NCBI GenBank assembly: GCA_025352525.1
Contig: JANXTG010000188.1
Location: 1-36,784, forward strand
Direction: 5' to 3'
DNA length: 36,784 nucleotides
Source: Ferruginibacter sp.
GTDB lineage: Bacteria; Bacteroidota; Bacteroidia; Chitinophagales; Chitinophagaceae
How positions within the stretch are numbered: the stretch's first letter is position 1; each line of letters opens with the position of its first letter. The position numbers and the translations under genes are program-made. The notes beneath the pieces were generated by a model. That model was not told the DNA's origin. It saw only the letters and a program-made list of their open reading frames with translations, and did not search any database. Positions 7,642 to 16,233 of this stretch are shown here, piece by piece.

Positions 7642-9489
7642 ATGAGCGATGCAATTAAACACGAATGTGGACTTGCTTTTATTAGACTCCGCAAACCATT
7701 CAGCTACTACCAACAGCAACACAACTCAGTTTTATATGGCTTAAATAAACTTTATCTCCTTATGGAAAAGCAGCATAACCGTGGGCAGGATGGTGCGGGT
7801 ATTGCAGCTGTAAAACTTAATACTGAACCAGGTTATCCATTTATGTACAGGTTGCGCAGTTGCGCACAGCAGCCTATTGCAGATCTTTTTCAACAAATAG
7901 GTAAAGAAATTGAAGAAATAGAAAAATATCAACCCGATATTAAAAGTCATCCCGGGTTAATGAAAGGCCATATACCGGTATTAGGCGAAATTTTGCTGGG
8001 GCATTTAAGGTATGGTACCCAGGGCAAAAATGATGTACAGTTCTGCCATCCGTTCATCAAAAAAAATACAATACCCTCCCGTAATCTTGCGCTTGCAGGC
8101 AATTTTAATCTGGTTAACACCGATGAACTTTTTGGGTTAATAAACATTGATCCCGGCACATTTGAAAAGCAAAGCGATCTTGCTGCCATGATGGAAGTGC
8201 TTTATCATTTTCTTATAAAAGCAGATGAATTAAACCCCGGTAATCCGGATATTATTGGGATGCTCAAAAAAGCGGTCCCCCTTTTTGATGGGGGTTTTAA
8301 TTTTGCAGGAATTACAGGAAATGGAGATGGTTTTATTGTAAGAGATGCGCACGGTATTCGCCCATCTTATTATTATGTAAATGATGAAATTATTGTAGGG
8401 GCAAGTGAGCGTGCGGCTATACGCACAGCTTTTAACCTGGAAGAAAATGAAGTGAAAGAATTGATGCCGGGCACGGCCTTGATAGCTAAAGCAGATGGCA
8501 GTTACAGCATTGAACAGATTGTGCCTGCACAGGAAAGAAAGGCCTGTAGTTTTGAAAGAATTTATTTTAGCCGCGGAAGCGATGAAAAAATTTACAGAGA
8601 AAGAATAGCACTGGGTTACTTTTTAAGCAAAATTGTTTTAAAAGCTGTTGACTATGATCTTAAAAACACCATTTTTTCTTTCATTCCAAATACGGCAGAA
8701 ACTGCATTTTATGGTTTAATTAAAGGCGCTGAAGATTATTTAAATGAAATAAAAAAAGAGCGCATACTAAGTTGGAAGAAAGATTTTGATGAAGAAAAAT
8801 TATCAGAAATGATAAACAGAAAAGTGCGGATTGAAAAAATTGCTATTAAAGATGTTAAGCTACGAACTTTTATAACAGAAGACAGTAGCCGCAACGAAAT
8901 GGTGCAGCACGTATATGATATAACTTATGGTACTGTAAAAAAAGACTTGGATACGTTGATTGTAATTGACGACAGTATTGTAAGAGGCACTACACTTAAA
9001 GAGAGCATTATAAGAATGCTAAACCGACTTAAGCCAAAGAAAATTATTGTGGTATCCTCCGCTCCCCAAATAAGATATCCTGACTGTTATGGCATAGATA
9101 TGAGCAAAATGGGAGACTTTATAGCTTTTAAAGCCGCAGTAGCATTATTAAAAGAAAGGGGAGATGAAGGGATACTTTTTGATATTTTAGAGAAATGCAA
9201 GGAACTGCAACGAAATGATACACTACACACCGAAAATCTGGTAAGACTGGTGTACAAGTCTTTTACACCCGAAGAAATTTCAGGCAAAATAGCGCAGCTT
9301 ATAACACCGGAAGAAGTTACCATACCCGTTGAAGTTATTTATCAGACTATTGAAACCCTCCATGAAGCCTGCCCAAATAACAAGGGTGACTGGTATTTTA
9401 CGGGTAATTATCCCACCCCCGGTGGAAATCGTGTTTGTAACAAAGCTTTCATTAATTTTATGGAAGGAAAAAATGTGAGAGGATACTAA
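7642..9489 (+). CDS. purF: Amidophosphoribosyltransferase, long Bacteroidota form
   Basis: Would catalyse the first committed step of purine synthesis (PRPP + glutamine to phosphoribosylamine). The N-terminal class-II glutaminase domain has its nucleophile at Cys9 after an 8-residue propeptide (ECGLAF). It continues with HNRGQDGAGI, GHLRYGTQG and the oxyanion Asn in AGNFNLVN. The C-terminal phosphoribosyltransferase domain has the PRPP loop LIVIDDSIVRGTT (about 435-447). At 615 aa it is about 110 residues longer than E. coli PurF (505). The extra sequence lies after residue 16, in the glutaminase domain, and in a C-terminal tail ending PTPGGNRVCNKAF. Long forms like this are common in the phylum and may coexist with a normal-length PurF, so it could be a paralogue. 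Confidence 0.85.
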   Translation: MSDAIKHECGLAFIRLRKPFSYYQQQHNSVLYGLNKLYLLMEKQHNRGQDGAGIAAVKLNTEPGYPFMYRLRSCAQQPIADLFQQIGKEIEEIEKYQPDIKSHPGLMKGHIPVLGEILLGHLRYGTQGKNDVQFCHPFIKKNTIPSRNLALAGNFNLVNTDELFGLINIDPGTFEKQSDLAAMMEVLYHFLIKADELNPGNPDIIGMLKKAVPLFDGGFNFAGITGNGDGFIVRDAHGIRPSYYYVNDEIIVGASERAAIRTAFNLEENEVKELMPGTALIAKADGSYSIEQIVPAQERKACSFERIYFSRGSDEKIYRERIALGYFLSKIVLKAVDYDLKNTIFSFIPNTAETAFYGLIKGAEDYLNEIKKERILSWKKDFDEEKLSEMINRKVRIEKIAIKDVKLRTFITEDSSRNEMVQHVYDITYGTVKKDLDTLIVIDDSIVRGTTLKESIIRMLNRLKPKKIIVVSSAPQIRYPDCYGIDMSKMGDFIAFKAAVALLKERGDEGILFDILEKCKELQRNDTLHTENLVRLVYKSFTPEEISGKIAQLITPEEVTIPVEVIYQTIETLHEACPNNKGDWYFTGNYPTPGGNRVCNKAFINFMEGKNVRGY

Positions 9490-9546
9490 TATTTAGCATA
9501 ATATTTATCAATGCCCCTACAAAAATAAAACAACCAAAACCTAATT

Positions 9547-9945
9547 ATGATGGACAATAAAACTTTTGACAGCAAAAAAAAGAATATTCTTATTATTGAA
9601 GATGAAGGTGATATTTCATTGATTTTAAACCTTATGCTTAAAAAGGAAGATATTGAAATTGAACATGTAACTACTTTGGCAAAAGCTGCTACTTTCTTAA
9701 AAGAGCGAAGCACCGACATTGTAATTATAGATAACCAATTGCCTGATGGCCTTGGTTTAGAATATATTAAAGAAATTAAAATCAGCTATCCGCTTATTAA
9801 AATTATCATGATTACGGGTAATACGGATTCTACTGATAAAGCAACAGCTATAGAAAATGGTGCAGATATTTTTCTTGCCAAACCATTTACCAAAGAGCTG
9901 ATACAGGAAGCAATAGAAAAAGTGTCTTCATTAAAAGTAGCATAA
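9547..9945 (+). CDS. Single-domain response regulator (CheY-like receiver)
   Basis: A 132-aa receiver domain with no output domain. The acidic pocket is E18-D19-E20. The phosphoacceptor is D62 in VIIDNQLPDG, the switch Thr is T90 in IMITGN, and the conserved Lys is K112 in LAKPF. All the key residues are present, so it should be phosphorylatable. No histidine kinase is encoded nearby, so it probably works as a phosphorelay intermediate or protein-binding switch. It follows purF by 57 bp on the same strand and ends at a strong terminator; a functional link to purF is not implied. Confidence 0.9.
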   Translation: MMDNKTFDSKKKNILIIEDEGDISLILNLMLKKEDIEIEHVTTLAKAATFLKERSTDIVIIDNQLPDGLGLEYIKEIKISYPLIKIIMITGNTDSTDKATAIENGADIFLAKPFTKELIQEAIEKVSSLKVA

Positions 9946-9954
9946 GCTTCAAAT

Positions 9955-10003
9955 AAACAGCCTCCAATTACTAAAGAATATTAAAAGTAATTGGAGGCTG
10001 TTT
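9955..10003. terminator. Strong bidirectional terminator between convergent genes
   Basis: An 18-bp perfect stem, AAACAGCCTCCAATTACT (9955-9972) with AGTAATTGGAGGCTGTTT (9986-10003), encloses a 13-nt AT-rich loop. It serves the response regulator on the plus strand and the radical SAM gene on the minus strand. Confidence 0.9.
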
Positions 10004-10008
10004 TAATT

Positions 10009-12195
10009 TTACAAATGATATAAACCTGATTTGAAGAGCGTATTTACAGGCTTATTGTCCCAAAATATTTCAAAATCTTCCAGATTGGCATTGCTGTAAT
10101 TATCCTTAATCTGCTGAAGGGTTAATTGTGTTGTATTGGTTACATTAAGAAGAGGAAGTATTGAAACAAGCCACTCCCCCTGCTGTTTTAAAACCTGAAT
10201 TTGCTGGGTATGCCTTTTGTTTATAAACGTAAGCGTTGCCATCTCTCTTGTGTTTCCTTTTTTTGATTGTGTAAAGTATTCTACTGAAGGAATATTACCT
10301 GTAAAAATTATTTTTGCGGAAGGTTTTAAACTGTTTAACTCCTGTTCATTTAATGCACTTAAAATAAAATCAGGAGCAATTTTTGTTTTAGGAATTTTGT
10401 GATCGAACCATTTTTGCAGCGGCTCATCTACTCCAATATTGTGCATATAATTAAACAGCGATTTTTTTAAGCCATAGCCAAAACTGTCATGATCGCCACC
10501 GGTTTCGTCTTCATATTCAACGTCATTATTTGCAAAGCTGCCAATAATTTCGTTTAGTGTTTTAATATTAAACTTTTCCGGATTTAAACCTACCGGGCTG
10601 TGGGCTGTTAATGCAAAACGATGCCAAAACGCTGACTGTAATACACCTGCTGAAAAAAGCTGGCGCACCATTTCTAATGAGTCTACCGTTTCCTGATCTG
10701 TTTGTGTAGGAAAGCCATACATAAGATATGCATGAACCAATATACCTGCCTCTGTAAAATGACGGGTCACTTTTGCCACCTGCTCAACAGTTATTCCTTT
10801 CTCAATCAGTTTTAAAAGCCTGTCAGATGCAACTTCCAACCCACCCGATACGGCTATACAGCCTGATGCGCTCAACAAAAGACAAAGATCTCGTGTGAAG
10901 CTTTTTTCGAACCTAACATTGGTCCACCAGGTTACTACCATTTTTCTTTTTATAATTTCTACAGCTACCGCACGCATTAAGGCAGGTGGCGCAGCTTCAT
11001 CTACAAAATGAAACCCATTTTGTTTTGTCTGGGTCATTATCTCCTGCATGCGGTCGCAAATAATTCCTGCTGCAACGGGCTCGTAAATTTTTATATAATC
11101 CAGCGATACATCGCAAAAAGTACATTTGCCCCAGTAACAGCCATGAGCCATAGTTAATTTATTCCACCGTCCGTCGCTCCACATTCTATGCATAGGGTTT
11201 ACAACTTCTATTGCAGAAATATATTGATCTAACAGCAGATCACTATAATCAGGCGTACCCACTTCGCCCTGCCGGTAATCTTTTACAAATTTGTTGTTTA
11301 TGTAAATTACTTCTTCATTCTGCAATAGAAAAGTACGTTTAAGCTCATCGACTGTTTTGTTTTTTGTAACGTAGGCAATCAGGTTTTCAATGGGTGCTTC
11401 GCCATCATCAAGCGTAACAAAATCATAAAATTCAAACACCCTTTTATCTGCAAGGGATCGTAATTCTGTATTTGCAAAACCGCCGCCCATCATTACTTTT
11501 ACCTCAGGATAATTCTTTTTTAGCCATTGCCCACAACGTAAAGATGTATATAAGTTTCCAGGAAAAGGAACAGAAAGAGCAATCATTTTTGGCTGTACCA
11601 TTTTCATTTTTTCAGCTAAAATTTCTATCAACAGTTCATCAATAAAAGTATAAGGTTTTTGCAGTTCTTTGTACAGTTCATCGAAACTGTTTGCGGAGCG
11701 GCCAAGTTTTTCAGCATACCTGCTAAAACCAAAATGTTCATCGACCGTTTCTTTTATTAAGTCTGATAAATCTTCGAGGTACATGGTGGCAATATACTTT
11801 GCCTTATCCTGTATACCCATATTACCAAACGCTTTTTCCAAATCGTCAGTATGCACAAAACGGGATGCTTCGGGCAACATTTCTCTTTTGCAAATGCTGT
11901 GTGCAAGGGTTGCATCTTTATCCTGCAAAAAAGCAATTACAGCATCAACGGTATGGATATAATCATTTTTAAGCACCAGCATTTTCTGCGCATTTGCAGA
12001 ATATTTTATGTCGCTTAAATTTATTTTTTCAAACAGTTTCGTTAATCCGGGTTTAGAAAACAAGGCTGTAGTAACTTCTATACCCAAATCGCACTGAAAA
12101 GAACTAATGCTTTTTGTGTTTAAAAACCCTTTTATGTAAGCCGTTGCAGGGTAAGGTGTGTTTAACTGGGTAAATGGTGGCGTTATAAGAAGAAT
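10009..12195 (-). CDS. B12-binding-domain radical SAM protein (non-ATG start)
   Basis: An N-terminal cobalamin-binding-like domain (about residues 1-250) includes IALSVPFPGNLYTSLRCGQWL and VKVMMGGGFANTEL. A radical SAM core follows, with cluster motif CYWGKCTFC (three Cys spaced Cx4Cx2C, about residues 353-361) and SGGLEVASDRL. The C-terminal part is less conserved. The substrate is unknown. From the first usable initiator (TTG at 12087) the protein would be 692 aa. However, the same frame stays open upstream to a TAA at 12219-12217 and encodes a typical family N-terminus: LLITPPFTQLNTPYPATAY at 12192-12136, continuing to IKGFL. No ATG, GTG or TTG lies in that stretch. I place the start at the ATT at 12195 (728 aa); the ATC at 12204 is the alternative. 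A -7 box at 12223-12230 fits this. Confidence 0.85.
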   Translation of the reverse strand: MLLITPPFTQLNTPYPATAYIKGFLNTKSISSFQCDLGIEVTTALFSKPGLTKLFEKINLSDIKYSANAQKMLVLKNDYIHTVDAVIAFLQDKDATLAHSICKREMLPEASRFVHTDDLEKAFGNMGIQDKAKYIATMYLEDLSDLIKETVDEHFGFSRYAEKLGRSANSFDELYKELQKPYTFIDELLIEILAEKMKMVQPKMIALSVPFPGNLYTSLRCGQWLKKNYPEVKVMMGGGFANTELRSLADKRVFEFYDFVTLDDGEAPIENLIAYVTKNKTVDELKRTFLLQNEEVIYINNKFVKDYRQGEVGTPDYSDLLLDQYISAIEVVNPMHRMWSDGRWNKLTMAHGCYWGKCTFCDVSLDYIKIYEPVAAGIICDRMQEIMTQTKQNGFHFVDEAAPPALMRAVAVEIIKRKMVVTWWTNVRFEKSFTRDLCLLLSASGCIAVSGGLEVASDRLLKLIEKGITVEQVAKVTRHFTEAGILVHAYLMYGFPTQTDQETVDSLEMVRQLFSAGVLQSAFWHRFALTAHSPVGLNPEKFNIKTLNEIIGSFANNDVEYEDETGGDHDSFGYGLKKSLFNYMHNIGVDEPLQKWFDHKIPKTKIAPDFILSALNEQELNSLKPSAKIIFTGNIPSVEYFTQSKKGNTREMATLTFINKRHTQQIQVLKQQGEWLVSILPLLNVTNTTQLTLQQIKDNYSNANLEDFEIFWDNKPVNTLFKSGLYHL

Positions 12196-12222
12196 AGTAG
12201 TGATAGAGGTTTTATTTTAATG

Positions 12223-12230
12223 CAAAAGTA
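12223..12230 (-). promoter_or_regulatory. Likely -7 box of the radical SAM gene
   Basis: Minus-strand TACTTTTG matches TAnnTTTG exactly. Transcription would begin near 12218, giving a leader of only about 14-23 nt before the ATC/ATT codons proposed as start. No -33 TTTG is obvious. Confidence 0.4.
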
Positions 12231-12330
12231 TGCCACTGTACTTAATTTTACTTATTGAAATATGTTGACAGAGAAGAATTTTAAAATGGGTGGTATTATA
12301 ATTGCAAATATTTTTAAGCAATAATAAAAT

Positions 12331-12822
12331 ATGAAAACATTAATAGTAGTGCGCCATGCAAAAAGCAGCTGGGCAAATATTGGAGAAAGAGATTTTGACA
12401 GAAACCTGAATGACCGAGGAAAAGAAGATGCACCAATTATGGCTGAAAAACTATTACACAGCAAAATAAAAGTAGATGCATTTGTTAGCAGCCCAGCAAA
12501 AAGGGCCCGTAAAACGGCAAAAGCTTTTATTGAAGCATTTGGCAAAACAAAAAAAGAAATAATATTATCAGATGGTTTATACAATGCTTCATCAGCAATA
12601 TTTTACGAAACAGTTAATGCCTTAAATGATGAATATGATGCTGTAGCAGTATTTGGGCATAACCCAGGCATTACTGATTTTGTAAACACGCTTTGCAACA
12701 CCCATATAGATGAAATGCCTACCTGCAGCATGTTTGCTGTGCAAATACCTATAACTTCGTGGAAGAATTTTAAAGAAGCTGAAAAAGAATTTTTGTTTTT
12801 TAAATTTCCAAAAGAATCCTAG
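12331..12822 (+). CDS. sixA: SixA-like phosphohistidine phosphatase
   Basis: A 163-aa histidine-phosphatase-superfamily protein of the short SixA type. The catalytic motif is VVRHAKSSW with His9. Downstream are Asp/Asn-rich DFDRNLNDRG, SSPAKRARKTA (phosphate-binding Arg) and the second catalytic His110 in FGHNPGITDF. E. coli SixA (161 aa) removes phosphate from histidine of signalling or PTS proteins; the natural partner here is unknown. It is transcribed divergently from the radical SAM gene. Because that frame reaches to about 12195-12204, the shared upstream region is only about 125 bp. Confidence 0.88.
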   Translation: MKTLIVVRHAKSSWANIGERDFDRNLNDRGKEDAPIMAEKLLHSKIKVDAFVSSPAKRARKTAKAFIEAFGKTKKEIILSDGLYNASSAIFYETVNALNDEYDAVAVFGHNPGITDFVNTLCNTHIDEMPTCSMFAVQIPITSWKNFKEAEKEFLFFKFPKES

Positions 12823-12917
12823 GGCTAGAAAAAGAAAAATGGCATAATTTCCTCAAATAGCAATCTATTGAGGATGTACAAGTAAATGGATTAACATGTT
12901 TTATTGGTTAAAGCGTT

Positions 12918-12925
12918 TATTTTTG
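12918..12925 (+). promoter_or_regulatory. Likely -7 box of the small CxxC protein gene
   Basis: TATTTTTG, exact TAnnTTTG, ends only 4 nt before the ATG at 12930. If used, the transcript would be essentially leaderless. A TTG at 12904-12906 is too close (11 nt) to be a standard -33 element. Confidence 0.4.
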
Positions 12926-12929
12926 CAGT

Positions 12930-13142
12930 ATGAAAAAGTTATTTTTCTTATTAATTATATTGGTTACAAACATAACTGCCTTTGCACAATGCTCCATGTG
13001 CACAAAAACAGCGCAGCAGCTAGGAGAAAAACCTGCTCAAGGATTAAACTCAGGCATTCTTTATTTAATGTTTGCACCTTTCATTATTGTTGGATTTGTT
13101 GGTTACAGGTGGTGGAAGGGACAAAAAAATGAGGAAGCATAA
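12930..13142 (+). CDS. Small exported membrane protein with CxxC motif
   Basis: A 70-aa protein. A signal-peptide-like N-terminus (MKKLFFLLIILVTNITAFAQ) is followed at once by CSMC (Cys21, Cys24). A second hydrophobic helix (about residues 43-60, LYLMFAPFIIVGFVGY) and a short basic tail then follow. The layout suggests a periplasmic CxxC just outside the inner membrane, suited to metal binding or thiol chemistry. From memory, short CSMC membrane proteins of this shape recur in Bacteroidota, without an assigned function. An overlapping frame from 12896 lacks these features, so I prefer this one. It is followed 40 bp later by a methyltransferase gene. Confidence 0.65.
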   Translation: MKKLFFLLIILVTNITAFAQCSMCTKTAQQLGEKPAQGLNSGILYLMFAPFIIVGFVGYRWWKGQKNEEA

Positions 13143-13182
13143 GTAGTTTTTAGCTCACATCAAGAAATACTAATAATAAAAT

Positions 13183-14010
13183 ATGCAAAGTAGAATTACT
13201 GGTGGCGATACAGAATTGTTATTTAAGGCCAGAGTACTTTCCAAATACGATGTTTGCTATTATCGATGTCTAGAAACGGGGTTTATACAAACAGAAAATC
13301 CCTATTGGCTGAAAGAAGCTTATTCATCTGCCATTACTAAACTTGATGTTGGCCTTGTACTTCGAAACCAAAATATGGCCGCCATTACAGAAGAATTACT
13401 TTATTTTAATTTTGACCACAGTAAAAGGTTTTTAGACTATGCCGGTGGTTATGGTTTGTTTACAAGGATGATGCGGGATAAAGGTTACGATTTTTATAAC
13501 ACTGATATTTACTGCCAGAATATTTTTGCGGAATATCAAGATCTTTCACAACTGCCTGCCAACACTAATTTTGAACTGGTTACTGCCTTTGAAGTTCTAG
13601 AGCATTTACCTGAACCGATGACGGCATTGAAAGATATATTTGACAAATATGATAATGTATTATTTTCAACAGAAATTGTGCCGAAGGATTTACAACTTTT
13701 AGAAAACTGGTGGTATTTTATTTATGAAACAGGGCAGCACGTTTCTTTTTACACTGAAGAGGCATTAGCATTTATAGCAAAGAAGTTTGACAGACAACTT
13801 TATTCTAACGGAACTAATATTCATCTGTTTTCTAAAAAAATACTTGCAACAAATCCATTTTCTTTAAAGCAGGATAAAGGCAATTTTCTTATAAGAAAAA
13901 TGAGGGCGAAATTTGAAAGGTATGAGAGAAGAAATAATTTAAATAAAATTCCTCAGAAACCCAGCTTGATGTCTCTGGATATGGAAGAAGCCAAAAAAAG
14001 ACTTTTATGA
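13183..14010 (+). CDS. Class I SAM-dependent methyltransferase
   Basis: A 275-aa soluble protein of the Methyltransf_23-like type. Motif I is FLDYAGGYGLF (about 83-93), an acidic residue ends strand 2 (YNTDIY), and VTAFEVLEHLPEP (about 133-145) is the post-I/motif II region. An N-terminal part (KYDVCYYRCLETGFIQTENPYWL) resembles the short aromatic/Cys-containing lead-in of sugar or lipid methyltransferases of surface-glycan clusters. The acceptor is not predictable. It is convergent with the adjacent glycosyltransferase, their 3' ends overlapping by 6 bp, which supports a glycan context without proving it. Confidence 0.8.
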   Translation: MQSRITGGDTELLFKARVLSKYDVCYYRCLETGFIQTENPYWLKEAYSSAITKLDVGLVLRNQNMAAITEELLYFNFDHSKRFLDYAGGYGLFTRMMRDKGYDFYNTDIYCQNIFAEYQDLSQLPANTNFELVTAFEVLEHLPEPMTALKDIFDKYDNVLFSTEIVPKDLQLLENWWYFIYETGQHVSFYTEEALAFIAKKFDRQLYSNGTNIHLFSKKILATNPFSLKQDKGNFLIRKMRAKFERYERRNNLNKIPQKPSLMSLDMEEAKKRLL

Positions 14011-15273
14011 TTTTGCTTCATGTTTGTTACTGTTGGCAGCAGTAACAAAATAAATGGCATCATCAAAGATTTTCATTGCTTTTTGCCAGGAGTAGTTTTT
14101 TGTAACATATTCATAACCATTAAGTCCTTTCTGTACATTTTCTGACCCTCCAATTACCTTTTTTAAAATGGCTGTAAATTCATTTTCGTTTTTGTACGTC
14201 CAGCCGCCGTTACTGTTTTCAATATGGTCTTTTAATACCTCACATTCTCCATTGGCAATTACCGGGATTTTACAGGCAAAACTTTCTAAAACCACCAGCG
14301 AAAGACTTTCATATTTTGAAGGAATAATTAATGCTTCTGCATGTTTGATTAACTGTTCCTTTTCTTCATCACTCACAAAACCTGCGTAAATAATATTTTC
14401 ATTAACAGTTTCTTCAATCATATTTTTACCTGCCAAAACGAGCGTGATTAAATCTTTATTTTGAGTTGTAAAATTTGTAAAGAATTTCAACAGTTCATTA
14501 CAGCCTTTTGCTGCATCTATTCTACCTACGTAAATAATATATTTACCTTTTATATTAAATTTTTTAATCTGTTCACTTTTCTTTTGGTCGTCAACAGTTT
14601 CGATACCAACTGACATTACATCCTGTCTTACATGAGCTATATCAAACAATTGATTTGAAAATTTTTTTTCAGACTCTGTTAAGAACATTAACGAGCGTGG
14701 CGAAGCCATTGTTTTTTTAAAAATGGGGAAATAAGCCGGTTGCTCGTCATGCATTGTCGGAATAAAAATGCTTTTGTGAGGTACAGCTAAAAGCCCCATT
14801 ACTGATGGGTAGTATAAGTATGTTACAAAAATAAAAGCATCATACTCCTGTTCGTTTTCCTCCAAATATTTCACCAACCCGTACATTGCCGGGCCCTGGT
14901 TTTCAACCCATAAAGACCCTTCTTTTTCTCCAACTTCCGCCGATGGAAAAAGATTTAAATACCAAGCTGGTTGTCCAATAAATCTATAAAGTTTTTGGTA
15001 TAAAAGTCTGCCTCTGTATTGTCTGTTTAATCTGTGTACTTTTTTTGCAGCGGCCTTTGGCTTGTGATCGAATCTTATAATTTTTACTCCGTTCTCTTCG
15101 CTTTCTCCCTCAGGCAATTCAGGCTCCCAAAAATGATAATCCACTGCCCTGCTGGTGAGCACTGTAATGTCATATTTTAGAGCTAATTTTTCAGCTACCA
15201 TCCTTGCCAAAACTTCGGCGCCACCATTAATCTGAAGGCCATAACGCTGAACAATTAAACCTATTTTTTTCAT
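14005..15273 (-). CDS. Glycosyltransferase family 4
   Basis: A GT-B fold retaining glycosyltransferase of 422 aa. The N-terminal acceptor domain starts MKKIGLIVQRYGLQINGGAE, a typical GT4 opening with the glycine loop. The C-terminal donor domain has IIYVGRIDAAKGCNELL and the EX7E motif ESLSLVVLE within PSKYESLSLVVLESFACKIPVI. It probably adds a sugar to LPS or another surface glycan at the cytoplasmic face. I prefer the ATG at 15273. A GTG at 15288 overlaps the upstream meaB stop (TAGTG) and could be used by translational coupling, adding five residues. It is the last gene of the 18329-14005 minus-strand group. Confidence 0.88.
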   Translation of the reverse strand: MKKIGLIVQRYGLQINGGAEVLARMVAEKLALKYDITVLTSRAVDYHFWEPELPEGESEENGVKIIRFDHKPKAAAKKVHRLNRQYRGRLLYQKLYRFIGQPAWYLNLFPSAEVGEKEGSLWVENQGPAMYGLVKYLEENEQEYDAFIFVTYLYYPSVMGLLAVPHKSIFIPTMHDEQPAYFPIFKKTMASPRSLMFLTESEKKFSNQLFDIAHVRQDVMSVGIETVDDQKKSEQIKKFNIKGKYIIYVGRIDAAKGCNELLKFFTNFTTQNKDLITLVLAGKNMIEETVNENIIYAGFVSDEEKEQLIKHAEALIIPSKYESLSLVVLESFACKIPVIANGECEVLKDHIENSNGGWTYKNENEFTAILKKVIGGSENVQKGLNGYEYVTKNYSWQKAMKIFDDAIYFVTAANSNKHEAKS

Positions 15274-15287
15274 ACCTAAATTATGCA

Positions 15288-16193
15288 CTAACCCTGTTTA
15301 AAATTTTTTAGATAGCTGTACAAATTAAATTTTTCCTCCTGCATTTTTACTGTAATATCTTTTTGCAAATCATTTATATCAATATCTTTCATTCTGTTCT
15401 TTGTAATTAGTAGATAGGCTTTTTGAGCATATAAGCGCACTCTGTTCTGCAAGGAAAATTGTAAACTGCTGTTCAGTTTTATAGCTTCATATAATGCCAC
15501 TATGCCTTCATTTTTTGAAGCTGCAGTTTTTATAACCGGTACTTCCTGCTGCTTTGATGAAAAGGCAGGAGCAAGCATATTCCGTAAATATTTTACAAAA
15601 GTATCTGCACCGCTTCTGTCGCATTTGTTTACCACAAAAATATCTGCAATCTCCATAAGCCCGGCTTTCATGGTTTGTATTTCATCGCCACCCTCGGGCA
15701 CTAAAACAACTACGGTAGTATCTGCAAGGCCGGCTATTTCAATTTCGTTTTGCCCAACACCAATTGTTTCAATAATAACATGATCAAATGCTGCGGCTTT
15801 TAGCAGATCTGTAATTTCAATTACTTTAGGGCTAAGCCCACCCAAAGAACCTTTACCTGCAAGCGACCGTATAAAAACATTTTTATTGTTGTACCAGCGG
15901 CTCATTCTTATTCTGTCGCCCAGTATAGCGCCTTTGTGAAAAGCCGATGAAGGATCGATACACAATACAGCAACTCTTTTATTATCTTCTATTAATAGAT
16001 GTATAAGCTGGTCAGTCAGTGTGCTTTTACCCGCACCGGGCGGGCCGGTAATACCTGTAACAGGCACTGTGGTAACCGGTAAAGTCTCCAGCAATTTCTC
16101 ATAGCCTTGCACTTCGTTTTCTATGAAAGAAATACATCGTGCAAGCGATTTTGTATTACCGCCAAGTGCCTCCTTCAAAATTGCTGTGTGCAT
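15288..16193 (-). CDS. meaB: MeaB/ArgK-type G-protein chaperone of a B12 mutase
   Basis: A 301-aa P-loop GTPase of the SIMIBI class. Walker A is GPPGAGKST (residues 50-58), the switch region is ETIGVGQNEIEIA (142-154) and the base-specificity motif is NKCD (189-192). MeaB assembles and protects adenosylcobalamin in methylmalonyl-CoA mutase. No mutase gene is in the window, so its client must be encoded elsewhere. It sits inside a glycosyltransferase operon, 40 bp after one GT4 gene and touching the next. This is probably convenient co-transcription, not shared function. Confidence 0.93.
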   Translation of the reverse strand: MHTAILKEALGGNTKSLARCISFIENEVQGYEKLLETLPVTTVPVTGITGPPGAGKSTLTDQLIHLLIEDNKRVAVLCIDPSSAFHKGAILGDRIRMSRWYNNKNVFIRSLAGKGSLGGLSPKVIEITDLLKAAAFDHVIIETIGVGQNEIEIAGLADTTVVVLVPEGGDEIQTMKAGLMEIADIFVVNKCDRSGADTFVKYLRNMLAPAFSSKQQEVPVIKTAASKNEGIVALYEAIKLNSSLQFSLQNRVRLYAQKAYLLITKNRMKDIDINDLQKDITVKMQEEKFNLYSYLKNFKQG

Positions 16194-16233
16194 TAAAATG
16201 TATGCTTATAGTTGTGATGAAGCAAGTTAAAAA

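Noticed and set aside
12896-13132. A 78-codon frame overlapping the small CxxC protein gene.
   Set aside because: It has no signal peptide or coherent hydrophobic pattern, whereas the frame from 12930 has both and a promoter box.
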